A stretch of DNA of 64,000 nucleotides from Streblospio benedicti (GCA_019095985.1 CM032661.1:23301959-23365958); one strand, 5' to 3'. Positions 10,845-23,945 are shown, counted from the first letter of the stretch. Made by a program: numbers and translations. The notes: generated by a model not told the origin, from the letters alone.

Positions 10845-13800
10845 ATGGAGTACCATCAATATAAGGCATTTGTCGTGCTAGCTCTTGTGTTATTTACAGA
10901 AGTTGCAATCGCAACCAATGTAGTCCATATAGATAAAAATAACACGGCTAATGTGAATGATCATATATTTATGGGTACAAATCACGTGAAACCAGGATCC
11001 TCACCAGTGTTTGACGTGCTCCAATTCTCGCCTGCCAGACTCGACGGATTAGAGCAAACCAGCACGGCGGAAATATCGTTCAATGCCAGCGTTTTCAACA
11101 TTTCCGAGACGTTCCACTTGAGAGTGTACTCACTCGACCCAGAAATCGCAGAAGTCGTGGGGCCTTCACACTTTGTGATAAGTTTCAAAGGTGACGGACA
11201 ACAAGATATTGTACCGTATCCAGGACTTGGCGGCGGCGGCGGCGGCGGCGGCAGCAGCAGCAACAGCAGCGTCATCACCGTCCGTGGGGTGTTTCTGGGC
11301 AGGACGTATTTGCAGTTTTTGGTCGCGCGTGGGGGAGGGGAGGGGGATGGTGGGGTCAACGTGGACGGTGGCAGCCTCTCCTGGGAGGTGGCACCACAGA
11401 CGTACTACGTGTCCGTGGTGAGGCCGGACTGGATCATGGACAAGGTATGTGATTCTAGGGAGTTTTTATTTTTAGTATTTTAGCAAGTGTAAATGTCCCT
11501 ATCATCATGTCAGCACATTTGGTCGGATCCCGCGGTTTCCGTCTTTAGATATTTATAGATCTTTGGTCACTTTTCCTGTTTACACCATTAAGTGGAATCT
11601 TGTTTTGAATATACGAGTGTGGACCTTCAAACATACGAAGGTGAATCTTCGAGCATACGAAGGTTTGTTAGTTGGCCATATATAGACAATTCGTTTTTGT
11701 TGTTGCAAGTTGACAAAAACTGCATTTATGTTTAAACTACACTCCGTCCTCGCCATTCGCTGCAGGTGTTCATCGCCTGTGTGTCGCTGATCGTGATCTT
11801 CGCCAAGATCGGCATGGGGTGCAAGCTGGACGTGGATGTGGTGCGCGAGGTGCTGCGCCGCCCGCTCGCGCCCGCCATCGGCTTCTGCTGCCAGTTCATC
11901 ATCATGCCCACGGTGAGTGGAGCCTAGAGCCTGCCCTATAGACGTTATCAACAGAATGGCATTTGAAATTTAATAGGCACTCAACGATAGGCATAGACAG
12001 ATCCATAGGCATAGAAAAGGGCCCCCCTTTCCCCACCAAAATACTTCATTTTCGTAGGGTTTTTGGCATGCCAGCCATCGACCGCGCGGACAAAACACAT
12101 GAAATACCTTAAGTGCGCTCCCCACTTTCCGAAAACCTGGATTTGCCATCTCTCTCTTTGCCCGTTAAAATTTCTAGATGAATGAAAACTGTGTGAAACA
12201 GTGTCCTCGCGGCGAGAGGAAAGTTAACAAATTAAGAGCTGATAACCTGACACCCAGCACCTCGTGCGGACGCTGTATTTTGCCTGAGGCAAAGTGATCG
12301 TACCTGGATTTCAATGAATAGACAAATGTGTTTCCTGTGATAAACGTTGTTCTGTTGCTGCTGGTCGTGTCGTTGTCATGTTTATTTGTTAAGCGTGGGC
12401 GAGGTAAAGTGATATCCTTCAATGAAGCTTGCGATGAGGTAGAAACGGCCTTGTCAGTCTTCTGTCATTTTCCAAAATCATATCATAGTACATGACAATA
12501 AAGGCCTGCGCGCCTACCCAACCGGACCTAAAATTTGATGGTTTTAATTAAAACGCAAGGCTTTTTGAAGATTTTTGCTTATGGACGAAGTTGGTCTTCA
12601 AAGTGTGTTAACACATAAATAACATATAAACATGATTCAAGTTTTCTTGTATATATTATCATTTGGTTCAAAGTAATAAACTGTATATTTACAAATATTG
12701 ACGTTATTTAAATTAAGAAGATGCAACTAAAACTATAATAAACATTAAAATAGGTGTCAAATTCAACACAGATACAGAAGCAGGCCTTTAAAATCTTTCC
12801 AGCAAAAGAGGGCATCCAAACAAATGTGTGGTGGGGGTGGTCATTGTAAGTGGCTTGTGACCGATGTAAGCAATTTATCGAACGCCTATAACGTAATATA
12901 CCCAGATGCGAACGCCAGCACCTCGACATACGTTAGCAGCCATGTGGCGGCGCGCGCATCTACCAGTACGAACCACACCGGTAATAAGCTACCACCGTTA
13001 TCACGCCACTTCCCCCCCAGGTGGCGTTCTCGGTGGCGTGGCTGCTGGGGCTGGAGGGCGGGCTGGCGCTCGGCTTCTTCATGACGGGGTGCGCGCCGGG
13101 CGGCGGCTCCAGCAACATGTTCACCTACCTGCTCGGCGGCGACGTCTCGCTCTCCGTCACCATGACGCTCATCAGCGTGCTCGCCTCGCTCGGTACGTAG
13201 TTAGTCGTGGCGCATGGGCGGATGCTTATAGGCAGATCCAGGGGGTGGTGTGAGGGGTACCCTTTCCCCAGCAAAATAGCTTATTTTCGTAAGTTTTTTT
13301 ACATGTTTGCTAACGATCACACTTACAAAACCTATAATTTCCCTTAAGTGCGCCTCTCCTCCCTTTTCTGAAAACCTGGATCTTGCACGTGGTGGAAATG
13401 TTGAACATCGGCAGTTGCTGCATGCATTAGTTGTCTGTGTGAAGATTTTAAATTTTAACATTCCAATTATTAACTCCGAATGCTATAAGTATTAAGCTAC
13501 TGTGTTAAATTGACGATACTCATGTCCATGGGTAGGCTACTTGCACCGGTAAGTTTAACCGATGGCTACCAACGCTGTTTTTATCCTCGGCATATAGATC
13601 GATAGTATAGGGCATGGGCTAAGCAACGGTGGGGATAACAAACAAGTGCTCATGTTCATGTATTTCTATTTTTCATTACTAAGTTTCTTTTCCCTCCAGC
13701 CATGATCCCCCTGTGGCTGTACACTCTGGGCCAGTACTTCATCTCGGAGGACATGAACCTGCAGATCCCCTTCACCAACATCATCTTGTCGCTCATCAGC

Positions 13801-16800
13801 TTCATCATCCCGCTCTCTGTGGGAGTGGTTATTCAAATGAAACGGTAGGATTTAAAACAAGTTTGCATTTTGTATATTATGAGAAATGCTGTAATAGTTT
13901 TCTTGAAATTAATCTCCTTCATGATGGGGGAAGTTGATGGACCTCTGTACGACCGCTCGCGCGTGTGTGTGTGGGGGGGGGGGGGTTCAACCCCCCCGGT
14001 ATTGGTAGCGAACTAACGGAACTCACAATTTTACAACACTGTGTTGCATTATTAGCTATTGTATTCCATGAGTAGAAACTACGTGTGTTGTAGGAACCTT
14101 TGATCTGTATGAAAAGTCACAATCTAGTCTATCTATATGATATATTTGTTGTGAACCAAGTCTACAGGATTTTAAATATGATATATTTGATTCCAGACCT
14201 CTGTGGGCCAAAGTTATACGGCGCTGCCTCAAACCGTTCTTCATCTTCCTCATTGTATTTATGTTCACGGCTGGCCTCTACATAAACTCCTATATCTTCA
14301 GGCTCTTCACTCCCATCCTCATACTAGGTAAGGGAGGGCTAACAATTGGCGTCAACCACATTTTGGCACACTCTGACCCCGCTCATCAACTTTCGTCAAC
14401 TTCATGACACCCCCCCCGGCATCAACTTGAGGACACCTACCCCCAAAACGCTCTCCATGCCTCCCCTGTCAACTATGACGTTGATGTCAATTTCATGATA
14501 TCCTCACCCAAACCCCAAGCCAATATATAGCCAATATTTAAGATATGCCTTATGGAATTTGAATCTGTGTGTATAGTTTTATCAGGTTCTGTCATACAAC
14601 CATTATGTTTCGTGGGTAATGTATATAATAATGTGATTTATAAACAACATTCCAACAAATACAAAGCATTTATCTTTCTCCATTCTTTATGCAAGTATGC
14701 GAGAACTTCTCAAATGATGATCAATACGTGTGCCAATGACCTGGTGTAAATTGTAAAGTCATGAGAGCCAGACTGGGATCAGGACTATAAACCACCACAT
14801 TTACATTCACATTTACATTTACTACAACCTTAAATGGCAATTGAACTCTGATGTATCCTATATCCCCAATGCAGACCCCCAACCTAACCCCACCCACGTC
14901 AACTTTTTGGGTGACCCCCCCCCACCCCCACGGCCGTCAATTTTCGTCAACTTTTGCTGACCCCCTTCCCATTCATGGTTGACGTCAATTGTGAACGCTG
15001 GTTTTGCTAAACTACCGGAGAGATGAGTTGCTAAACCTTTTTGAAGGTGGCGGATTGGTTGTATAACTTGATAACGTATCAGCACAATGGGAAGATGCAT
15101 AACTACAGGAATACTCGTGATAAGATAAGCTCATTCAAGATCATATTTGTCGAAGTATAACTATCTATGTTTTAAATTGGGGTGCCAATTCGTACTCGAA
15201 CATGATATTGCATGTTACCCTCGTTCTCATGAACATTTATTTAGAAAATGAATTATTGGTCATCGGTAAAGCAGTGATGCATGTCAAATCAGCACAACTC
15301 TCAGCCAATCAGAATTGTGAATGGTCCATTCTCCAATCAGGATTAAAGTCACTTAATCATCAGTCTTCTGAAAGAGGACGTTGTGACTTTTGCCCAGTGG
15401 TTTGGTATGGTTGACATTGACAAACTGAAGTTATTGCTAGCATGACCCTGTGATGGTGTACCGCTCTACATGCAGGTGGCTGCCTCCTGCCCTATTCGGC
15501 ATTCTTGTTGTCCTCACTCGTGGCGTTTCTCTTTCGCCAGCCCGCAAACCGCATCCTTACCATCGCCATAGAAACAGGCATACAAAATACAGGTGAGTCC
15601 ATGAATTCACGCATTACACATTGGACACCTCACCGAAAGAGACATTAGATATCGCGGAAGATATTTTCATCCTTCTAACATGTTGGCTAGTTCTTTTTTC
15701 TTTAACCAAATGTTGCGCTGATATAGTAGGACGTAATCTTACAATTGCCTACCGTTGTGAAGTTTCATGTGCTACTGGAGCCGGCAACAAAGTCTGCCAT
15801 GTCCGCATAATATCAAATTGGTACACGGTGATACAATAGTATAGGTAGGCCTATCCTGTTGGGGACGTGTATGTAGAAGTTAAATAAACACATACCTAAT
15901 GCATGATAAGCTTAGTCATCTTATATACTTCAAATTTCACTCAAAATGTGCACCTAACCTACATCAAATATGACATGTACAAGAAATACTTGGGTTATTT
16001 TTTAAATCACATTGAAAAGTTGACTAGTGGCAACGATGATAAATTTCATATGCATGTCACACAAGTAAAGGTGATCATATATCAACTGGTGATAAGCTTA
16101 CAAGCAGTGTTGTATGATAACATTACAAAAAGCAAAAAAAAGTGAAAAGTCAATTGTTTTATTATTTGTAATACAGATCGTGCAATCAAGGATCATACCA
16201 GTCAATGTCCATGTTAACAAACCTTTGTCTTATAAAACACTACAGTGTCCATTTTATACGAGCTTAGCTCAATGGGACAAAAACAAAACAAAACAACCCC
16301 GGCCCCCACCCACCAACGCACACACAAAACCCTGCAGTTAAAAAAGCGAGAAACCTAAATGTCTGACGTATGGTATGTATATATAACTCCTGCCAAAAAT
16401 GTTTCCTAGAGGATACAAGCTCAGTATCATAAGTACACCTCACTAAAAATACGCACATGTCACTATTGTGGCCACTATTTTCAGTCTCCTGTTTGTTGCA
16501 TATTATATATTATTTGATTTTCTAAATAAATTTTGCTATTCATATGCAACAACAAAAACTACGCTTTGGAGCATATGTACTGCATTTATATTGTTCTGCC
16601 AGGTGTGACGGTGCTGCTGATGAAGTACTCGCTGCCACAGCCGGACGCTGACATGAGTCTAGCGGCGCCCGTCGTGGTCGCTATGTTCACGCCGCTGCCG
16701 CTCTGGCTCATGGTCGCTGCTCGCGAAATACGCAGGTAGGACACTGTGTGCGCCATCATCTGTTCGAGATGACCGCGTATCGAACTGGTCACTACGAGGT

Positions 16801-19800
16801 CGCGGGTTGAATTGGTTGTTGAATTGATCGGTATCGTGGTAGACGGTGAACTCCCAGTTCTTCCATAACTAGCTGTGCACTCTTTCGTAGTACACATGCC
16901 TTCATAAGGGGGTGGGGGTGGGTAGGTTGGTTCTCCCAGCATTCGTCCTCATGGTCGTGGACATGCAAAAAAAAAAAAAAAAAATTGTGTTTGAAAAATG
17001 TGGGCGCAGGGTTCATCCGTTTTCACACAAAACAAATGTTTCTACCTGCTGTTCGTTTTGAGAAAGGACGGTTCCCTTACAGATGCGGTTTGAATGGTGG
17101 GAATTCGACTGGTTCATATGCACAGATCTGATATTTCCATGTACGAATCATCCAGAGGCGGATCCATGAGCATTCTTCATCTGTACATTTCTCTCCTGTG
17201 TCAATTTTCAAAGTGGAAATCATAAATATTGTAAAAAATTGTTCTTAGAATATTCCATTTGAAAATAACTGCGGGCCATCTTCACACAAAATGTAACTGT
17301 TCACGAGCTACACAGTCTAGTTCAGCACATAATATTCCCATAGTGGATCTTCTGCGTTGGTGACGTTCACTCCGGTGGAGTATGAAAGAGTGACACAGCT
17401 GCCCCAGCGATGACCCTCTTGGGGCCTCCAGAAGTACGCAGAACACCCTGGCGTGTGTAGGCAACGCCTTGAGCAGTCAATGTCTAACACGTAGGGGAAG
17501 AATCCGTGTAAGAAGTAATTCCTCAATGTCATATGATCAGCTAGTTTTCTGGCATTAGATCTACGCTTCAATTCATTCGTATTCGCACACGCAATGATTA
17601 GGTCTTCTAGGGATGTGTCGATGCAAGATCCGTATTGGCCGTAGGAGGCAGTAGATTGCTTGAGCCAAAGGTTTTCACACACACAGCTATCAAGTTTCCC
17701 GTATATTGAAAAAGAGGCATAGTCTTCAATCGCCAGTTGAGGCATTGTGGTCACACTGGTTTCCATTATGTTGAGTGATCTAAGTTTCGAAAGAGCGCCA
17801 GGTACTGGCGGAAATGCGGAAAGGGGATTGTTACTGACGCTGAACTCTATCAGGTTAGCCAAAGGCATGAGTTCAGATGGGCTAATGTTAGAAATGATGT
17901 TGCTTCCTACAGAAAACCGCCTCAGTGTGTCACCCACCGATCTGACATCCGGAATCGCAGTTAGTAAGTTGTCATCTAAGTTTAGAACTTTCAATGTTAC
18001 AAGTGGTGATAGCAGGTCTGGGTTTACAGATACAATCTTGTTGGAACCAAGTTTGAGAATTTTTAATGTAGATCCTACTAGGGCTAGGTTTGGGAACTCA
18101 GATTGCGTGGAGGTTAAGTCAAAATGTTCTAGTTTCTGTAGTGCCCGCAATGATTGTGGTTGAATATTCTGCATGCTATTTCCCTTTATAATGAGAGTAC
18201 TAAGATCTCCTCCAAGTGGCGAAAGGTCTGGGAATGTTGTCAGCCTGTTATTATTCAGAATCAAAGTAAAAACGGGGTGGGTCGGTAATGATTCTGTATC
18301 GATTTCTCCAATGTTGTTACTCCCCAAATCCAATGTGCGCAAGCGATGTCCAATTGTTGTTAGATTTGGGAATTCTGTTATTAAATTTGCAGACAAAATG
18401 ATTGAGTCAATTTCGTGAAATCTTGAGAAGTTGACGCCTTCGATTGTTGTAATATTGCATGAGCTCATGTCCAAATCAATTGCAGTATCAGGATACTCGA
18501 GCCAATCACAAACCGCGTCAGCAGAGGGGATGTGCAGTAGTATAGCCAAGATAAACGTACATTTGGGGAAACGTTCTAACTTATCCATTTTCAGGCTTAT
18601 AGCTGTGCCAAATTTATAAATATTCTCAATTTTAACCCTCTATAAAAACTTATTAGATTTTGTATTTTAACAAAATCCTACTTCTGGTGTGTCTATCCTA
18701 CAGTTCTTCGCCTGCGTTTCTTCTTTGACGACGTTATGCAAGGTTTCTAGTTGTTCGTGTGAATGTATCAGCTGAACAGGAAGCTCCAATTCGATCCGCC
18801 CCATTCATATTGATGTCCTTCCTAAAATGGCTATTATTTGTTCCTGTGTGTTATAAACAGTCCTTGGCACATTTATGTGACACGAAATGTGCCGTTTATA
18901 TGGTGTGAGAAGTCATAAAGTTGTACGAATTTGCTCATTGGTTAAACCAGCCATAGAATTCTTACTGTTGTTGGCGCACCGTTTCAGATGGAAAATTAAG
19001 TGTCTCATACATCCCCTAGCTACATGAATGAACAAATATGCTGGATTGAGTATGTTTTCAATCTGGAAACATTTTAATGAGCAAGGACACTGTACCAACA
19101 AACTTAGCGTTTTCTCACGGTTACAATTAAAGGCTGACACTACGGGTACGGACTCCCGTATATAGCTTTAATGCAGCCACGGGTTCGGGCTCCACTATCT
19201 AATTCCATTGATACGGGACTAATTATGTTATACTGACACACGCATGCATGCTTGATTGTCAATTAAGGCAGGATTCTATACATCAGTATCCTAACTGGGG
19301 TACAACATGAATATTGATAGGAATATATGTGTGATCAGCATTTCTCGCTCGCGATGGTTCCTTTGTACAACATGAGTTGCGTACCTTTAAAGTGGTTGTA
19401 GCAGTATTGAAGTCTTGGTCCGTAGTATCATGTTGATAATGAAAAGTTAACCACCACAATAAATGTTTATTTTACGCAAGTATTAAATTCAAACAGGACC
19501 ATTGAACAGATATCCCTCACTTTATTTGTTTTCTGAATTACTCCTAGCAGGCAGGAAAAAAGAATTATTTTGAATTATGTTTTAAACCCTATTTGCCATA
19601 ACCAATATGCCCTTGGCACGCATATTTCGGTTGCCTGTCATACCCACCATTGAACTGACCTCGTATTGCACTGACTACTGACCCACACATGCACCTAGCT
19701 TATCATTATTGCATATTTAGCCCCGTATCAATATTGAAATCCTTCAAGGTGCGGGAGCCCGTAGATCTACCCGTTAACCCCCCCCCATTTCACATGGCCG

Positions 19801-21752
19801 ATCCTCGCTCTAGACCCTCCAAAACACACCCGATTTGTCATTTCGGGGTGGATCGGTGGAAATGCATGAATATTTTTTACATAACAATCTAAGGACGAGA
19901 AATGCCAAAGCCACCGAGCCGTATAAGCCGCCAGAGACCCTGTAGGTGATGGGAGATGGCCAAGACAGACGAAACTGGCGATGACTGACGAGGATTGCCG
20001 AAAATAACGTTTTTACATTTGAATTTTTACTTCTCTTACATAAACTCGCGGCCGTCATCTTTTTAAGTTGTGCAGCTGCACTATATTTACAGCCACGAAA
20101 AAATCTGCTGATAAACTCTACATATATAGGGTTATACGTAGGTGTGCTGGGTTAGGGGATGGGCCCGTATTCAAGAGATACATGCACTGATTGTTTTTTT
20201 ACTGGACATAGTCGGCCCATATATAAATAATATAACAGAGGTAGACTCGAGCGCATAATGTCCACAACTGGTTTAAAATATGTAAGTTTACTGCTGTGCT
20301 CCTCTGGGTTGTTGTGTGAGTAAAATATAGGTAACAAATCTGTGAAATATGAAGCTTTTACATATGCAGACATCTTGTGTTGACCGTATGGTTTATTATG
20401 GTTAAGCGAGGTGCATTTGTGTGTTAGACACAGGAAATTCTGCAACCCCAAGCAAGTTTATTATGTAAAAAACCGGTCACATATTGCCATGATGTGTTGA
20501 TGTAGCACCCCAAAGAAGGGAAGTGCCCGAGTCAGGGACCTCATGCCACCTGTCTACTTAAAACTAAGAAGAATATAAGAATGGATCTTTTATGATCGCG
20601 ACCATTTGGAACTAGCACTCCATAAAACTGGAACATCTTTATAACAAGAAAATAAGAAACATCGGTCCAGAACCCGCCAAAAGTGGCCCATTCCCTGCCG
20701 AACCAGCCAAATCACTCCACATTTGAGGCCAGATCACGCACAATCCACCCCGAAATGACAAATCGGGCTTCTTTGGGAAGATCTGGAGCTAGGATCGGCC
20801 ATGTGAAATGGGGGCCTAAGCAGCATGATGATCAAATATAACTCAGCAAATGGCAAGATAGATTTGTATTTATCTGAATGCTAGAAAGGGAAAAAACCAA
20901 TGCCAACATTGAAGTGCTGTTACGGCTTTTAATTAATATTTACACTGAAAACAAAACAAAAACAACAAAAACAAAGCAGTCCGTTTTCTACTATGTACAT
21001 TCCAGGATACGATATTTGCACAAGCAAACAATCCGCCGACTTATTTACCGATTGCAGAAATTACATATCTTCGACGTAAATTACATAAACAGGTCAAACA
21101 TAGGAACATGAGTGCTAATCGATGTAAATGTTTATAACATACCTGTACAGGCAGGTACCAAATTGACGTGACGCAGCTTGTCACCCCCCCCCCCCCTAAT
21201 TTTCAAGTCGTGTGAATAAGAATAAATGTTAGATTATAAAGACTGTTTTAGGGTTGTCCTTGTTTGTTCCTTTCTTTTCATTCAAGTCTTCACACACCAC
21301 CTTACCACCACGTAACCTCTTTGTAAGTAGCGGTCATGCACATACGGATGATTTATAAGTTTGCTCATGAAGTGTTTGCCATGAGATGCATGGATATCAT
21401 CGAGAGTTTCCGTGAACGAAACATATGATAGAATGCAAAACCATGACTTTAGATTAATGAAAAATTATACTTGAATATTGTAGTTCACAAATTGTAGCCT
21501 GTCACATGGTAACCTGCCAAAATCAGTAGTTGTGGCCTAATTAATAAAACCCATTTTCACATTGATAATTGTAGGCGTTGCTGCAAAACACAGTTCAAAG
21601 AAGTGGATCAAAAAGACCCGGCCGATCACGTGACCAGCGTCCCTCTGAATTCCGTCACAGACGACAAAGATGGCGCTAGCGACATGGTCCACAAAATGGA
21701 GAGCAGCAGTGTGCAAATGTGCACAACCAATGACAAATCAAAACCAATTTAA
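10845..21752 (+). CDS. SLC10-family transporter with a large N-terminal ectodomain (SLC10A3/A5-like)
   Basis: Eight exons: 10,845-11,444; 11,766-11,912; 13,021-13,192; 13,700-13,844; 14,197-14,327; 15,476-15,592; 16,603-16,735; 21,575-21,752. All introns are GT-AG and the phases join to 540 aa. Residues 1-23 look like a signal peptide. A lumenal or extracellular domain follows to about 200, with N-glycosylation-type sites and a glycine run encoded by a GGC repeat (11,227-11,260). A multi-pass hydrophobic core covers about 200-481. Family signatures are present: GGGSSN (about 276-281) and ETGIQN (about 431-436), which correspond to the sodium-site motifs of bile-acid/sodium symporters. The cytoplasmic tail is hydrophilic and begins with Arg/Cys. 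The long ectodomain resembles SLC10A3/A5 rather than ASBT or NTCP. The substrate is unknown. The last intron (4.8 kb) hosts an opposite-strand gene. Confidence 0.9.
11996..12148. repeat. Short TIR element (MITE-like), copy 1, in SLC10 intron 2
   Basis: Begins cagatccat and ends cctggatttgcca, which are imperfect inverse copies. The interior holds caccaaaatacttcatttt and ccttaagtgcgc, both shared with the copies at 13,231 and 41,492. The same composition in three places marks a dispersed non-autonomous family. Confidence 0.6.
13231..13387. repeat. Short TIR element (MITE-like), copy 2, in SLC10 intron 3
   Basis: Starts ggcagatccaggggg and ends aaaacctggatcttgc. It shares the cagcaaaatagcttattttcg and cttaagtgcgcc blocks with copies at 11,996 and 41,492. 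It lies just past the exon 3 donor site. Confidence 0.6.
14343..14992. repeat. TIR element with degenerate gtcaacttt repeats, in SLC10 intron 5
   Basis: The left end (caattggcgtcaaccaca) and the right end (atggttgacgtcaattg) are inverse copies. Next to both ends are C-rich stretches with repeated gtcaactt-type words. About 650 bp and no coding capacity, so it is probably a non-autonomous DNA transposon. It sits between the exon 5 donor and exon 6. Confidence 0.6.
17317..18588 (-). CDS. Secreted leucine-rich-repeat protein with apple/PAN-like C-terminus, single exon, nested in an SLC10 intron
   Basis: One uninterrupted 423-codon frame lies entirely within SLC10 intron 7 on the opposite strand. 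Residues 1-25 form a likely signal peptide ending SADA. Residues about 50-300 are leucine-rich repeats with LxxLxLxxNxI-type cores (LDLGSNNI, LILNNNRL, LKLGSNKI, LNLDDNLL). A cysteine-bearing cap follows (CVCENLW to about 340). The last 70 residues hold Cys-x3-Cys-x4-Cys spacing and a terminal WEYYVL, resembling an apple/PAN module. No membrane helix follows, so the product is probably secreted and binds protein or carbohydrate ligands; the ligand is unknown. Lack of introns amid intron-rich neighbours suggests a retrogene or an ancestrally intronless gene. The long plus-strand frames over it are antisense shadows. A TA-rich ttataaatatt lies about 30-40 bp before the ATG. Confidence 0.85.
   Translation of the reverse strand: MDKLERFPKCTFILAILLHIPSADAVCDWLEYPDTAIDLDMSSCNITTIEGVNFSRFHEIDSIILSANLITEFPNLTTIGHRLRTLDLGSNNIGEIDTESLPTHPVFTLILNNNRLTTFPDLSPLGGDLSTLIIKGNSMQNIQPQSLRALQKLEHFDLTSTQSEFPNLALVGSTLKILKLGSNKIVSVNPDLLSPLVTLKVLNLDDNLLTAIPDVRSVGDTLRRFSVGSNIISNISPSELMPLANLIEFSVSNNPLSAFPPVPGALSKLRSLNIMETSVTTMPQLAIEDYASFSIYGKLDSCVCENLWLKQSTASYGQYGSCIDTSLEDLIIACANTNELKRRSNARKLADHMTLRNYFLHGFFPYVLDIDCSRRCLHTPGCSAYFWRPQEGHRWGSCVTLSYSTGVNVTNAEDPLWEYYVLN
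19784..20815. repeat. ~1-kb inverted-repeat element in SLC10 intron 7
   Basis: About 19,785-19,855 and 20,741-20,813 are inverse copies of each other, sharing catttcacatggccgatcc and gatttgtcatttcggggtgg. The interior has no open frame of note. This is either a long-TIR non-autonomous element or two opposed copies of one short repeat. Confidence 0.65.
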
Positions 21753-21821
21753 CAGATGCATGCTTTGAAAGACTGAAACGGATACTGCCCAGCACACCCG
21801 GCTATCATGAGTCGAGCTTTA

Positions 21822-21827
21822 ATTAAA
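21822..21827 (+). terminator. Candidate poly(A) signal of the SLC10 gene
   Basis: ATTAAA, a common variant signal, occurs 70 bp past the stop codon. No AATAAA is seen close by. Only the position and motif support it. Confidence 0.35.
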
Positions 21828-22361
21828 AACAATAAGATACTTTTTAAAATTGACGTAGGGATGCAGCACGTGCAGAATTACATTATGCCGTGCCGCTTTC
21901 TGCTTGCCATCCGTTTGTTGAATGGCCGAGAAGCACAATGATCTCTATACGTGTGAATAATCCTGAATATCTTGGAGGGCTGGGTTGTGTCGCGGTGTGT
22001 CTGTCGAATCGTTCGAAGAACGTACACACCCTGAGCCACTTTGGTCTGGAAGGTGATGTAAATGTCACCCGCACCTCACCAACACTGCTACACCTGAACG
22101 AATCAAATTCTGGATTGCAGCCAATAGTATTTGTCGGATTTTTTTGTCAGCATATATGTAAATACCTCCAGCAATAATCATGAAAGTTCACAAAGATCTA
22201 GTTGCAACAGCAGCATAGACACCTATATTTATAGGTGGTCGCACTGTAGCTGGTGGTAAATCACAGGCAAAAACGTGCACAATTGAGGCTTATGCTGGGA
22301 AATGTAAAGAAATTAATTGGGTGTAAATTCGAGACATTTACCATAGGGCTATGCCACTGGG

Positions 22362-22675
22362 GAGGTGTCCCTGCATAAGATGTTCTGATGCGATAGTCTG
22401 TCCTGGTTCTCTCTGATAGTATGCGACAGAATTCTTATTGAGATTCTATTTTACAGCATTTTAGGGATTCCTTTCAACATTTAACGTCAACTACATCTTT
22501 GTCACGTTTGATTGTTTATGTGATGCACACACAGCAGTGCAAAGTTAGCAGGATATGACTTCTTATGTCCTGGTTCTGACATTATAGCAAGTCTTTTACC
22601 CCGGTTCTGTTTGATCCTACATATATGTTTTATATTAAAACTATCAAACCAGAACATTTTATGCAGGGACACATC
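22362..22675. repeat. ~310-bp TIR element
   Basis: The left end (tgtccctgcataagatgttctg) is mirrored by the right end, whose inverse reads tgtccctgcataaaatgttc and continues to a shared gatagt. TIRs are about 32 bp. The interior carries two tgtcctggttct copies and no coding frame. Probably a MITE. Confidence 0.7.
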
Positions 22676-23856
22676 CTAGCTGCAAATCTAGGACACATCA
22701 TGATTTGGTGTTTAAAAGCATGCAATATGACAATTTTTCAATAATATAATACACAAGTTTGGTTACATGATTTTGAGAACTATTTCTAGTGCCCGACATT
22801 AAATTATAATTGATTTAGTAGCTGTAAATGAGATTAATAGACATGATTCGTTGGAATGATTATAAGATTTCACAAATTTTCAGGTTAGGAATGATTATAA
22901 ACATGTGTTGTCTATTTACATAGGCATACACACATTTACTGTTGAAAACACAATGCATTTAAATTAGTTGAATACAATGCATGTACTGTGTTAATATGCG
23001 GTGATAAGCGTTAAGTGCCAAGCACAATATTTACTGTTATGTATCTGCTTTATTTTGTTTTTAAAATGCTGTTTTTTTATCCCATGACATATTGTTTTAG
23101 GTCTGAGCAATACATGTAATTTGAATATAGAAGTAGTGGTTTTGTGTAACTCAATATTGATATAATTATGTAGTGATGAATGTGCATTCTTAAATGACAA
23201 TGACATTACTTTTCTAAATCCCAATACACATATACGTACGTGTAGAAAATATTGTGTACATGCTTTAAATATACCTGTGATATGGTACGTTATAAATAAC
23301 ACGGGGTCATATCACTTGCGACGGCATAATATATACTGAAAGTTGACAAATAAGTAGACAATTATGATGTTTTGAAAGTGTTTCCAGGTTCACTTGTACC
23401 GACATTTCAGGCACAATGAACACGTAAGGATTATGCACCCATGGAAACAAATATTAGTAGCATAATCATGGGATGTACTAACACTACAGCGTCTTTTAAA
23501 GCAAGTCGTCTCATGAACAGATCTATTTATTTGTGTCCGTTTGCATTATGATAGATGTCTAATATATTTGAATCGTGAAAACTTTTAGTCTATTTCTAGG
23601 ACTAATGTTTCACCGATGAAAGATAAGGTAGTGGCCTGCTATCTGCGGATATACTGTTGGTGGCCTTTTACACCCCGATTCATTTACGTGTTTGATCGGC
23701 CCCTGCTAAGATTACGAAGTGGTCATCAGGAGATGGTTACAAAGGACGTCTAGCGAACATTGTGCCCAAAAATGCAAACATGCTAAGGCTACGTCAATGG
23801 GAGCACTGTTTCCTACTAAGCAGTGCTTGCCAAGATTAAGAAAAGGACACCAAAAG

Positions 23857-23945
23857 AAAATAACCTAGACACTTTTCATATATTCAAATATTGATATTTA
23901 AGTGCAGCATGAATTAAAAAGGCATGATAAAACAACACTTATTTA
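23857..23945. repeat. Dispersed copy of an 89-bp CAP-gene intron segment
   Basis: This segment matches 28,012-28,100 in the same orientation, including the shared string gcagcatgaattaaaaagg and the following gataaaa. At 28,100 the matching sequence directly abuts the exon encoding the membrane helix, but no exon copy follows here. Either a partial segmental duplication or two copies of one repeat family. Confidence 0.7.

Noticed and set aside
17747-18163. 138-codon plus-strand frame (and those at 18,173 and 18,431)
   Set aside because: Antisense shadows of the intact LRR gene; no splice or domain evidence.
21883-22177. Paired 63- and 95-codon frames on opposite strands
   Set aside because: They overlap in the probable 3' UTR or downstream region of SLC10, with no recognisable domain or splice sites.
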